64,000 nucleotides of DNA from assembly GCF_004010325.2 (NCBI RefSeq), contig NZ_SADR02000002.1, positions 248,001 to 312,000 of the forward strand, given 5' to 3'. The DNA is from Mesorhizobium sp. M00.F.Ca.ET.216.01.1.1 (GTDB taxonomy: Bacteria > Pseudomonadota > Alphaproteobacteria > Rhizobiales > Rhizobiaceae). Made by a program: the position numbers and the translations under genes. Position 1 is the stretch's first letter. Each line of letters opens with the position of its first letter. Below the pieces are notes generated by a model that worked only from the letters and a program-made list of their open reading frames with translations, did no database searches and had not been told where the DNA came from. Below, one piece after another: positions 1 to 9,761 of this stretch.

Positions 1-428
1 TTCATGATGCCTTCCTGCGCCTCGGAAAGGTTCATCAGCCGCGACAAAAGCAGCGGCCCCATTTCAGACACTGTGGCGCGAATCGGATGGCCCTGCTCGC
101 CGAACAGGTCCCAGAAGATGACCGGGAATTCCTGGAAATCATAGGGATCGAGCTTGACCTGGTCGGCCCGCTTGACCAGGAAATCCTGTGCCGTGCCCAT
201 CATGGCGATGCCGGACAGATCGCCCTTGATGTCGGCGCAGAAGACGGGAACGCCGGCATTGGAGAAGCCTTCCGCCAGTATCTGCAAGGTCACTGTCTTG
301 CCGGTGCCGGTAGCGCCGGTGACAAGGCCGTGGCGATTGCCATATTGCAGCAAAAGCTGTTCGGCGCGCTGGTAGCTGTCGTCGGGCTTGCGGCTGGCAC
401 CGATGAAAATACTCAAGTCATCCGCCAT
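1..428 (-). CDS. HerA-like ATPase of the DUF853 family (5' part; runs off the window)
   Basis: The start at 428 gives a protein beginning MADDLSIFIGASRKPDD. A Walker A motif, GATGTGKT, lies near residue 38, and a Walker B-like segment, VFCADIKGDL, follows. This is the N-terminus of the DUF853 (YjgR-type) P-loop ATPases related to HerA; they probably act on DNA or in secretion, but their role is not established. The C-terminal part, including the catalytic core, lies outside the window. The gene is divergent from mutA across a 299-bp gap. The family is clear from the Walker A context and the phrase KGDLSGIA; the function is not. Confidence 0.85.
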   Translation of the reverse strand, partial: MADDLSIFIGASRKPDDSYQRAEQLLLQYGNRHGLVTGATGTGKTVTLQILAEGFSNAGVPVFCADIKGDLSGIAMMGTAQDFLVKRADQVKLDPYDFQEFPVIFWDLFGEQGHPIRATVSEMGPLLLSRLMNLSEAQEGIM

Positions 429-727
429 ACGTCCGGTCTCCGCAAAACTTGATCAGTCGAAAGCCCTGATCCATTGAAGAAAAGGAGCCTTGCAGCAGGT
501 ATAGTCAGGCCTTTGTGCAGCGACAATGGCCATCGCCGAAAATGAGCTTTTGGAGCTTGCGGATTTTGCGCATGTTTGGCAATCGGTTGATGGTTCAGGT
601 CGCGGCTGGACGCGGATGCCGACGATGTGGACCAGAGTCCGAAATGCACATTGCATTGTGATATCGGGACGGGAACCGTAGACTGACATATTCCAGGCTG
701 GTGCGGCCGATAGAACGAGGAAAGCGG
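429..727. other. Intergenic region between the DUF853 gene and mutA
   Basis: This divergent promoter region has no convincing gene. A 51-codon frame from 525 lacks a ribosome site. The one clear element is the short palindrome at 643-657. A purine-rich Shine-Dalgarno (CGAGGAAAG) ends about 3 bases before the mutA ATG at 728. Confidence 0.5.
643..657. promoter_or_regulatory. Palindrome AATGCA-CAT-TGCATT upstream of mutA
   Basis: This is a perfect 6-bp inverted repeat with a 3-bp spacer, 70 bp before the mutA start. The TGC/GCA half-site style resembles operators of alphaproteobacterial acyl-CoA or PHB regulators, but no specific regulator can be assigned from sequence alone. Confidence 0.4.
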
Positions 728-2166
728 ATGGGCGCCGGTGCCTTGACCCAGGATGCTGAACTTGCGAATGCTGACCGGCAGCGGTGGCTGGCGCTTGCGG
801 AAAAGGCGTTGGCCGGCGGATCCTTCGAGGAAAAGCTCGTATCCCACACCGACGATGGCATCCGCATCGAACCGCTCTACGATCGGTCGGCGACGGCAGA
901 GCCCCTGGTGCGGGCAAACCCAAGATCGCCATGGATCGTCAGCCAGCGTGTCGACGACCCGGACGTCGACCGCGCCAAAGCCCAGGCGCTCGAAGACGTG
1001 GCCCAAGGCGCGACCGGATTGTCGCTTGTCTTCGAAGGCGCGCCGAATGCGTTCGGTTACGGCCTGCCGAGGACGGCCGAGGCGCTGGAAACGGTTCTCG
1101 ACGGCGTGCCGCTCAACCGCGTCCAGGTTCGAATCGACGCTCACCCCTGGAGCCGTGCCGTGGCCGACTGGCTGGTGGCGTTCCTGACCAGACGCCGGTC
1201 CGACCCGGCAAAGCTCAACCTCTCCTTCGGCATCGATCCGGCAGCGATATTTGCCGGAACCGGCCGGTTGCGCATGTCGATTGAGGCGCTGCAGGCATCG
1301 ATGCCGCAATCTCTGGCGCATTTCTTCTCGATGGGCGTGCCCGGCGTGCTGCTCGAGGCGGACGGGCGGGTGTTCCACAATGCCGGCGCCACCGAGGCGC
1401 AAGAGCTTGGCACCATGCTGGCTTCGGCGGTCTCCTATCTCAGGATGTTCGAGCAGGCGCGCCAGCCGCTCGTCTATGCGGCACCACATATCGGCTTTGC
1501 GCTCAGCGTCGACCAGGACCAGCTCGTATCGATGGCCAAGGTCAGGGCATTGCGCAGGCTGTGGGCGCGGATCCAGGAGGCCTGCTCGATCCCGGCCTCT
1601 GCGGCCAACATCCATGCCGAAACGTCGTTCCGCATGATGACGACGATGGATCCGGAGACAAACATCCTGCGCACCGCGATCGCCGGTTTCGCGGCTGCGG
1701 CCGGCGGCGCGGATTCGATCTCCATCCTGCCGCATACCATCGCGCATGGCTTGCCGGCGGGCTTTGCCCGCCGCGTCGCCCGCAACGCGCAACTGATCAT
1801 GGCCAGCGAAAGCCATATCGATCATGTCGCCGATCCTGCGTGCGGCTCGGGCGCCGTCGAGGCGCTGACAGCGGAATTCTGCGCGGCCGCCTGGGAAGAG
1901 TTCCAGCGGATCGAGGCGGAAGGCGGCGTGCTGTCGAGCCTGCAGCAAGGCCATATCCAGAAACGGGTGCAGGCGGCTTCCGCCCGCCGCAACGCCGCCT
2001 ATCAGGCGGGCGAACGGGCCATAGTCGGCACGACGCTTCATCCGTCGAAGACCGAGCGTCCGGTCGAGACGCTGGCGGCGGAGCGGCGGCCCGCCTTCAC
2101 CGAAGGCGTGGCGGTCTGCGAGCCGCTGTTTCCGATCCGCATCGATCAGTCGATCGGAGCCACGTC

Positions 2167-2170
<4 letters not shown>
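728..2170 (+). CDS. mutA: Methylmalonyl-CoA mutase small (beta) subunit
   Basis: This is the non-catalytic partner of the B12-dependent mutase that interconverts methylmalonyl-CoA and succinyl-CoA in propionate and odd-chain metabolism. The 480-residue protein has the TIM-barrel mutase fold (for example [20 protein letters not shown], about residues 300-319) but ends without a cobalamin domain: there is no DxHxxG motif. That is the expected beta-subunit design. An in-frame GTG lies at 701, but the ATG at 728 follows a good Shine-Dalgarno (CGAGGAAAG) and is preferred. The stop overlaps the mutB start (ATGA), so the two subunits are translationally coupled. Confidence 0.93.
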
Positions 2171-4290
<2,120 letters not shown>

Positions 4291-4294
4291 GCCT

Positions 4295-4350
4295 GTTATA
4301 ATCCCTGTTGCAACGACCGACAGCTCGAGTTATAATCGACGTTGCAACGA
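4295..4350 (+). promoter_or_regulatory. Promoter with two direct-repeat operators for the toxin-antitoxin pair
   Basis: Two 22-bp direct repeats (4295-4316 and 4329-4350) read GTTATAATC, three variable bases, then GTTGCAACGA. Each contains a TATAAT and the self-complementary GTTGCAAC. The first copy supplies TTGCAA at 4308-4313 as a -35 box. The second supplies TATAAT at 4331-4336 as a -10 box, exactly 17 bp away. The repeats therefore overlap both promoter elements, as expected for an operator bound by the antitoxin or the toxin-antitoxin complex. Confidence 0.8.
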
Positions 4351-4361
4351 GGACTGAACTC

Positions 4362-4592
4362 ATGAACACGACCATTCGCAAGATCGGCAATTCCGAAGGC
4401 GTCATCCTGCCCAAGGAAATCCTCGACCGATTGAACCTGAAGGCGGGCGACAGCATCGTCATCGTCCAGGAGGGTGATGAGCTTCGCCTGCGCCGTACTG
4501 AGGATACGGCGGAGGAGTTCGAGCGCAAGATGAAGGTCGCGCGCGAGCGGATGAAGAAGTACGAGGTTGCCTACCGCGCGCTCGCAAAATGA
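4362..4592 (+). CDS. AbrB/MazE-type antitoxin
   Basis: The 76-residue protein has an N-terminal SpoVT/AbrB swapped-hairpin DNA-binding domain (IRKIGNSEGVILPKEILDRL, residues 5-24) and a charged C-terminal helix (residues 45-75) of the kind that wraps a toxin. It should bind the repeats at 4295-4350 and neutralise the downstream Doc-like product. The start ATG at 4362 follows GAGGACTGAACTC. The stop overlaps the toxin start by four bases (ATGA). Both the fold assignment and the pairing are strong. Confidence 0.9.
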   Translation: MNTTIRKIGNSEGVILPKEILDRLNLKAGDSIVIVQEGDELRLRRTEDTAEEFERKMKVARERMKKYEVAYRALAK

Positions 4593-4975
4593 CCGAGTAT
4601 CATTCGAGGGAATTCGTGGAGGCGCTTCACGCCGAGCAGCTGCGCCTTCACGGCGGAGCAGCGGGTGTCCGCGACGAAGGAATGCTGGAGTCGGCGCTTT
4701 ATCGACCGCAACAGCGGGAGATCTATGGCGAGCCTGATCTCTGCCAACTGGCGTCCGCCTATCTTTTCGGCATCGCCAAGAACCATCCATTTGTCGACGG
4801 CAACGAGCGTACCGCTTTTGCCGCAGCCGATCTGTTTCTTTATTTCAACGGGCTCAGTGTCGAGGCCGAGCAGGCGGATATCATTCAACTGGTCATGATG
4901 GTCGCCGCCGGCGAGATCGACGAAGTGGGTGCTGCGGCATTCTTCCGCGACCATGTCGTCAAGATCGAGGATTAG
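4589..4975 (+). CDS. doc: Doc-like (death-on-curing) Fic-fold toxin
   Basis: The 128-residue protein matches the Doc family. Members are Fic-fold kinases; phage P1 Doc phosphorylates EF-Tu and stops translation. The active-site loop is H66-P-F-V-D-G-N-E-R74 (canonical H-x-F-x-[DN]-[AG]-N-K-R), so His66, Asp70, Asn72 and Arg74 are present, but the usual Lys before Arg is Glu73. The N-terminal segment RDEGMLESALYRP is also typical of the family. The gene is coupled to the antitoxin gene by ATGA. Its stop overlaps the stop of the convergent gre gene by 4 bp. The Glu substitution leaves toxicity uncertain. Confidence 0.9.
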   Translation: MTEYHSREFVEALHAEQLRLHGGAAGVRDEGMLESALYRPQQREIYGEPDLCQLASAYLFGIAKNHPFVDGNERTAFAAADLFLYFNGLSVEAEQADIIQLVMMVAAGEIDEVGAAAFFRDHVVKIED

Positions 4976-5445
4976 CCGGTAGCGAGCTTGACGATTTCCC
5001 ACTCCTTGCCATTGACCACGGCAATCTCGCCGACCTTCTTGCCAAACAGGGCCATGGCCATCGGCGAGACGTGGGAAATCGTTCCCTTGGCCGGATTGGC
5101 TTCATCCTCGCCGACGATCTTCCAGTGCACCTTCCTGCCATCATCGCTTTCCAGCGTGACGCCCATGCCGAAGCGAACCATTTCGCTGCCGGGTTCCGGC
5201 ACGGAAAGCTCAGCACTTTCACGCCGCGCGGTCCAGTAGCGCAGATCGCGCGAGATGAGCGCGATGCGCTCGCGGTCGGCTCGCCTCTCCGCTCTGGCCA
5301 GTTCATCGCGCAGAGCGGCCAATTCCGCCTCGATCATCGCCAAGCCGCGCTCGGTCACCAGATTACGGTGCGGGCTGGTCGGCCGCTCGCCGATACCGGC
5401 GATGGCGTTTTCGCTGTCTTCTTCGCGGGTGAAGGCCCTGCTCAT
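4972..5445 (-). CDS. GreA/GreB-family transcription elongation factor paralogue
   Basis: The 157-residue protein has a C-terminal FKBP-like Gre domain (VTLESDDGRKVHWKIVGEDE ... ISHVSPMAMALFGKKVGEIA) and an N-terminal helical hairpin (about residues 30-75). The GreA coiled-coil tip usually reads DLSENAEY, whose Asp and Glu hold the catalytic Mg of RNA polymerase for transcript cleavage. Here the matching segment is ISRDLRYWTARRESAEL, without that acidic pair. It probably binds the secondary channel but may not stimulate cleavage like true GreA. It is transcribed towards doc and overlaps its end by 4 bp. Confidence 0.85.
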   Translation of the reverse strand: MSRAFTREEDSENAIAGIGERPTSPHRNLVTERGLAMIEAELAALRDELARAERRADRERIALISRDLRYWTARRESAELSVPEPGSEMVRFGMGVTLESDDGRKVHWKIVGEDEANPAKGTISHVSPMAMALFGKKVGEIAVVNGKEWEIVKLATG

Positions 5446-5587
5446 TTATCGAACTTAGGCTTGGAATGACGACTCCACAAGCCATTGCTGAAGAAGCTGG
5501 CGGTGAAAATCTGATGCTCAGTAACCCGAGGTTAGACAGCCGCTTGGGGTGGGTGGAAAGCGACCCCTTGGGAATGCCTTGGCGTAC

Positions 5588-6463
5588 CTATCGCGCTTCG
5601 AGGGCCGTAAGGCTAAGGTCCGGTTGCGCAACCAGGTAGCGGAGCCCCTTGGTTCCGACGTCCCCTCGCTCAACGATATTGAAGCCACGCCGGCGGAGAT
5701 CCGCTGCAACTCTGTCCAAATCGACGTGACCATGCCGGTGGAACCGGAAGGTGCTCTTCTGGCGCGGCGGTTTTGCAAAATCGACGATAAGCACGCGACC
5801 GCCCGGCTTCAGCACGCGTAAGGCTTCTCTGCCGAATTCCTCGCGGCCCTTCTTTGGGAGATGGTGGAACATCAGCGTGCTGAGGATGACATCAAATTCC
5901 CCATCCTTGAAAGGCAGTTCCTGTGCGGTGGCGGTCGAGAACCCGACTTGTAACCCGGCTCGCCGGGCCTTTGCCGTCGCGCGCTTAACCATTTCGGCGG
6001 AGGCGTCGACGCCATCCACGCGCCCCTCCGGCCCCACCTTTCGTCTGGCGAGGAGCGCGGTGGTGCCGGTGCCGCACCCGACATCCAGGACCACTTCCCC
6101 CGGTTTCAGCTTCGCGAAGCTTAATATCGTTTCGCGAAAAGCACGTTCGCGACCGAAGGTCAGAAGCCAGACCAGCGTATCGTACAGGGCGGCGGAATGA
6201 AGCGTTATGCCGACATGCGGCGCCTTCTCCCTGGCGGCCGGTCTGTGGGTCTTGGCGGACAACCGCCCGTGAGCGCTTTGCCATATCAATAGGCTTACGA
6301 TTACGACGAGTGCGCCGGCATGAAACAGAAAGACGGGAATCCCCAAGGAAAAGAGCGCATTTACCTGCCCCAGCGACAGAAATGCCACAAGCACCACGGC
6401 CACTTTGACGACCGCGACTAGCGCATGCCCTCCAAGTATTGTTCCGAAAAGGCGTTGGTGCAT
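5588..6463 (-). CDS. Membrane-anchored class I SAM-dependent methyltransferase (UbiE-like)
   Basis: The 291-residue protein has two predicted N-terminal membrane helices (about residues 8-33 and 38-63), then a soluble methyltransferase domain. The SAM-binding motif I is VVLDVGCGTGTTALLARR, with GVDASAEMV and an FDVILSTLMFHHLP motif downstream, as in UbiE/COQ5-type enzymes. The substrate is unknown; the anchor suggests a lipid or quinone. It is divergent from a TetR gene, and a strong palindrome lies 52 bp upstream of its start, so repression by that regulator is likely. Confidence 0.85.
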   Translation of the reverse strand: MHQRLFGTILGGHALVAVVKVAVVLVAFLSLGQVNALFSLGIPVFLFHAGALVVIVSLLIWQSAHGRLSAKTHRPAAREKAPHVGITLHSAALYDTLVWLLTFGRERAFRETILSFAKLKPGEVVLDVGCGTGTTALLARRKVGPEGRVDGVDASAEMVKRATAKARRAGLQVGFSTATAQELPFKDGEFDVILSTLMFHHLPKKGREEFGREALRVLKPGGRVLIVDFAKPPRQKSTFRFHRHGHVDLDRVAADLRRRGFNIVERGDVGTKGLRYLVAQPDLSLTALEAR

Positions 6464-6515
6464 TGCTTCATCTCCTGCCAGCGGTCTCGCGCTGAGCCTT
6501 CCCGCAGGAGCATAC

Positions 6516-6600
6516 GATACTGGACAGTGTGTCCAGTATCGGTTTTACTGGCCACATCTCACCAGCGTGCCCGATACTGGACGGTTTGGTGTCCTATGAC
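6516..6600. promoter_or_regulatory. TetR-type operator palindrome plus a second degenerate site
   Basis: At 6516-6540, arms GATACTGGACA and TGTCCAGTATC (11 bp each, perfect) flank a GTG centre. At 6573-6582 the half-site GATACTGGAC recurs, followed by a degenerate partner GTGTCCTATGAC at 6589-6600. Both sites lie in the divergent methyltransferase/tetR gap and fit an operator for the adjacent TetR protein. Confidence 0.75.
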
Positions 6601-6618
6601 CGAAAAAGGATGTTGCTG

Positions 6619-7209
6619 ATGCCAGCCGGACCGATCGACCGTCGGGTCGCCAGGACCCGCAGCCGACTGCAGCAGGCGCTTTTCAGACTGACCGCAGAGA
6701 AAGGGTATACGGCGATCACGGTCGAGGACATCTGCAGGGAAGCCGATGTCGGCCGCTCGACTTTCTACACGCACTATTCCGACAAGGACTGCTTGAGGAA
6801 GGCAACGATCGACGAGCATATGAAGAGCTTGCAGGCGCGCAGTGCCGAACGCCATTCGCAGAGAAATGCCAAGGGCTTTTCCTTCAGCGGTCCGATGTTC
6901 GAGCACGCGCATGCCATGCGGGAGATGCACCGTGTGCTGATGGGCGGGAAAAAGCGCGAAATGCCAGAAGAGATCCGCAGCTGGATAAGCGGGCAGGTTC
7001 GCCATGAATTGACGAATATCCAGGGTGATGAAGGCGGAGCCAGACTTGAGATCGCCACACGCTTCATCGTTGGTGCGTTCTTTGAAGTGACGCACTGGTG
7101 GCTTGAGAAGGATACGAAGCTTTCCCCCGCGGAGATCGACCGGATGTTCCTGCAACTTGCCTTCAACGGGGTGAATGCGGTGCTCGCCGGCCCGACGAGG
7201 ATCGAATAG
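6619..7209 (+). CDS. TetR/AcrR family transcriptional regulator
   Basis: The 196-residue protein has an N-terminal TetR helix-turn-helix (TAITVEDICREADVGRSTFY, about residues 26-45) and a variable ligand domain. The start at 6619 is chosen because AAAAAGGA lies 8 bases upstream; an in-frame ATG at 6610 has the Shine-Dalgarno directly against it. It is divergent from the membrane-anchored methyltransferase and preceded by a perfect 11-bp-arm palindrome, so it most likely represses itself and that gene. The ligand is unknown. Confidence 0.85.
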   Translation: MPAGPIDRRVARTRSRLQQALFRLTAEKGYTAITVEDICREADVGRSTFYTHYSDKDCLRKATIDEHMKSLQARSAERHSQRNAKGFSFSGPMFEHAHAMREMHRVLMGGKKREMPEEIRSWISGQVRHELTNIQGDEGGARLEIATRFIVGAFFEVTHWWLEKDTKLSPAEIDRMFLQLAFNGVNAVLAGPTRIE

Positions 7210-7360
7210 AAGCCAAAAAGGCTTCGTTTGATCGTCCACAGAGGGTCGCAAGGCGTATTCCGTGTTGGGGCACCAAGCGTCAGATTTTCACCACCAGCTT
7301 GACCGGGCCGGTCTGGCACGATTCCTGCGACTTGGCGGCTGAACGCCAGGACCTGTGCCG

Positions 7361-8737
7361 ATGTTGAACAGACGAAAGCTGCTTGCCCAGACCGCCGGCT
7401 TTGCCGTCATGGGCCTTTCGCTCGGCAAGGCAGCAGCGAAAAGCCTGCCCGGCATCGAGAATGCCTCGATGCGCGGCTCGATCAATGCGACCGAGCTCGG
7501 CGTACAGCCTGGCGCGCTCGACGACCAGAGCAAGGCCTTCGCCAGGCTGCTGCGCGATGCGAGCGATCGCGACATGCCGGTATTCCTGCCGCCGGGCACC
7601 TATGTCGTGTCCAACCTGTCGCTGCCCGGCCGTATCAGACTTTCCGGAGTGCCGGGCGCGTCGCGGATCGTCTATGGTGGCAATGGTCACTTGCTCATGG
7701 CGGAACAGGCCGAGCACATCGAATTCACCGGGCTGGTGTTCGACGGCAGCAACCGCTGGATGGCCGATTACGCACAAGGCCTGCTCGACCTGCGCCGCGT
7801 CGGCCACCTTGTCGTCGACAATTGCCAGATCACCGGCAGCGGCAAGAACGGGCTGGCGCTCGAACATGCCTCAGGCCGTGTCGAGCGCTCGGAGATTTCG
7901 GGCGCCGCCGATGCCGGCATCTATTCGGTCGAGGCCGGAGGCCTGGCGATATCAGGCAACACCGTGTCAGACTGCGCCAATGGCGGCATCCTCGTGCATC
8001 GCTGGCAAGCGGACGAAGACGGCACCATCGTGAGCGGCAACCGCGTCGAGCGCATCCAGGCACGCAGCGGCGGAACCGGCCAGAACGGCAACGGCATCAA
8101 TGCGTTCCGCGCCGGCAACGTCGTCATCTCGGGCAATATCGTCTCGGATTGCGCGTTTTCGGCGATCCGCGCCAACAGCGCCAGCAATCTGCAGGTCACC
8201 GGCAACACCTGCTCGCGCTCGGGCGAAACGGCGCTCTATTCCGAATTCTCCTTCGAAGGCGCGATCATCAGTAACAATATCGTTGAGGGCGCCGCCAACG
8301 GCATCTCGATCGTCAATTTCAACGAGGGCGGCCGCATGGGGGTGTGCTCCGGCAACATCGTGCGCAACCTGTCGACCAGCGGCCCCTACCCGGCCGATGC
8401 GCCCGGCTTCGGCGTCGGCATCAGCGTCGAGGCTGACACCACCGTTTCCGGCAATGTTGTCGAGAATGCGCCGCTCTACGGCATGCAGATCGGCTGGGGC
8501 CCCTATATGCGCAATGTGATCGCGACCGCGAACATCATCCGCAAGGCCGGGACCGGCATCGTCGTCACCGTGGTCGAAGGGGCCGGAACGGCGGTCATTT
8601 CCGACAACGTCATCGACGGGGCGCAAAACGGCGCGATCATCGGCCAGCGCTGGGCCGAGCCGATAACCGGCGACCTTGCTGCATCAGGCAATGCCGGTTA
8701 TGCGCATCTGACCGTCGAACGCAATCACGTCAGCTGA
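7361..8737 (+). CDS. Tat-exported right-handed beta-helix repeat protein (TIGR03808 type)
   Basis: The 458-residue protein has a twin-arginine signal (NRRKLLAQTAGFAVMGLSLG) at the N-terminus and then about 400 residues of Asn/Gly-rich parallel beta-helix repeats of the form SGNxVxDCxxxGI. This matches the family of Tat-translocated repeat proteins in rhizobia and relatives, whose function is unknown; the fold resembles pectate lyases and carbohydrate epimerases. A GTG at 7355 is possible, but the ATG at 7361 sits at a normal distance from CCAGGA. The last 8 bp overlap the convergent asparaginase gene. Confidence 0.88.
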   Translation: MLNRRKLLAQTAGFAVMGLSLGKAAAKSLPGIENASMRGSINATELGVQPGALDDQSKAFARLLRDASDRDMPVFLPPGTYVVSNLSLPGRIRLSGVPGASRIVYGGNGHLLMAEQAEHIEFTGLVFDGSNRWMADYAQGLLDLRRVGHLVVDNCQITGSGKNGLALEHASGRVERSEISGAADAGIYSVEAGGLAISGNTVSDCANGGILVHRWQADEDGTIVSGNRVERIQARSGGTGQNGNGINAFRAGNVVISGNIVSDCAFSAIRANSASNLQVTGNTCSRSGETALYSEFSFEGAIISNNIVEGAANGISIVNFNEGGRMGVCSGNIVRNLSTSGPYPADAPGFGVGISVEADTTVSGNVVENAPLYGMQIGWGPYMRNVIATANIIRKAGTGIVVTVVEGAGTAVISDNVIDGAQNGAIIGQRWAEPITGDLAASGNAGYAHLTVERNHVS

Positions 8738-9734
8738 AGGCGGCTGTCGGCCGGAGGGCGCCGACCTTGGCGCCGATCCGGCTTTCGATGGCAGGGTTTG
8801 TTTGTTCGATCAGTTTCGCCGCCAGTGCGGTGTCCGATCGCAGAAGCTTGGCCAGTACGGCGGCAATCATGACCTCGGCGGCGCGGCCAGCGCCGTCATC
8901 GCACTTGAGCGCAATGCCGAGGCCAAGCTCCGGCAATGCCGCGCAATAGACGCCTTCGGCCCCGGTCTTGACGAAAATCCGGCCGGGTGCGGCTTGCATC
9001 AGCGCAACATCCGCCCTGCCCGTGCCGGCGACCAGGAAAGGCTCGGCCATGCAGGCAGCGAGCAGTCGTCTTGCCGCCTTGGTGCGTACCGGTTCGAAGC
9101 CGACGCCGGTCGCCATGCGGGCAAAGCCGAGCGCAAAACTGCGCAGCGGCACGGCATAGGTCGGGATCGAGCAGCCATCGGTGCCGCAACGGTCGACGTC
9201 ATGAGCGGCGCCGGTAACCGCCTGCATGGCGTCGCGCACCATCTCCTGCAAGGCATGGCTGGCCTTGACGTAGCCGCGATGCGCGATTCCGGCGTGGACG
9301 CAGGTGCAGAGGAAACCCGAATGCTTGCCCGAACAATTGTTGTGCAGCGCATTCGGCGCGCCGCCGGCGCGAGCGAGTGCGATCGTCGCTTCATGGCTCG
9401 ACGGCCAATGCGCGCCGCACTCCAGCGCGGTCTTGTCGAGGCCGGCCTTTGCCAGCATCGCCTGCGCCAGTTCGACATGCGCCAGTTCGCCGGAATGCGA
9501 GGCGCAGGCAAGCGCCAGTTCCCGGTCGCCGAAGCCAAACGCTTCGCCAGCACCGCTTTCGACCAGCGGCAGCGCCTGTATCGCCTTGACCGCGGAGCGC
9601 GGGAACACCGGCCGTGCCGTATCGCCGAGCTCCCAGAGCGCCTTGCCGTCGGCGTCGAAGACCGCGACGGCGCCGCGATGAGCGCTCTCGACGACCGCGC
9701 CGCGCAAAACCTCGACCAGAACCGGATTTGTCAT
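8730..9734 (-). CDS. Rhizobial-type (class 3) L-asparaginase
   Basis: It hydrolyses L-asparagine to aspartate and ammonia. The 334-residue length and the conserved residues fit the asparaginase II family (PF06089) represented by Rhizobium etli ReAV. The residues recalled for that enzyme align within one position: Ser47 and Lys50 in PRSAVK, Ser79 in ASHSGE, the metal-site Cys134 and Lys137 in NNCSGK, and Asp186 and Cys188 in GTDGC. A later FVKTGAEGVY supplies the second catalytic lysine. An in-frame TTG precedes the ATG at 9734; ATG is preferred. No signal peptide is seen, so it is cytoplasmic. Confidence 0.92.
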   Translation of the reverse strand: MTNPVLVEVLRGAVVESAHRGAVAVFDADGKALWELGDTARPVFPRSAVKAIQALPLVESGAGEAFGFGDRELALACASHSGELAHVELAQAMLAKAGLDKTALECGAHWPSSHEATIALARAGGAPNALHNNCSGKHSGFLCTCVHAGIAHRGYVKASHALQEMVRDAMQAVTGAAHDVDRCGTDGCSIPTYAVPLRSFALGFARMATGVGFEPVRTKAARRLLAACMAEPFLVAGTGRADVALMQAAPGRIFVKTGAEGVYCAALPELGLGIALKCDDGAGRAAEVMIAAVLAKLLRSDTALAAKLIEQTNPAIESRIGAKVGALRPTAAFS

Positions 9735-9761
9735 CAAATCACCCGCAAATGCGGGGTGCTT

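Noticed and set aside
525..680. 51-codon frame on the + strand upstream of mutA
   Set aside because: No Shine-Dalgarno and no recognisable family; it lies in a divergent promoter region.
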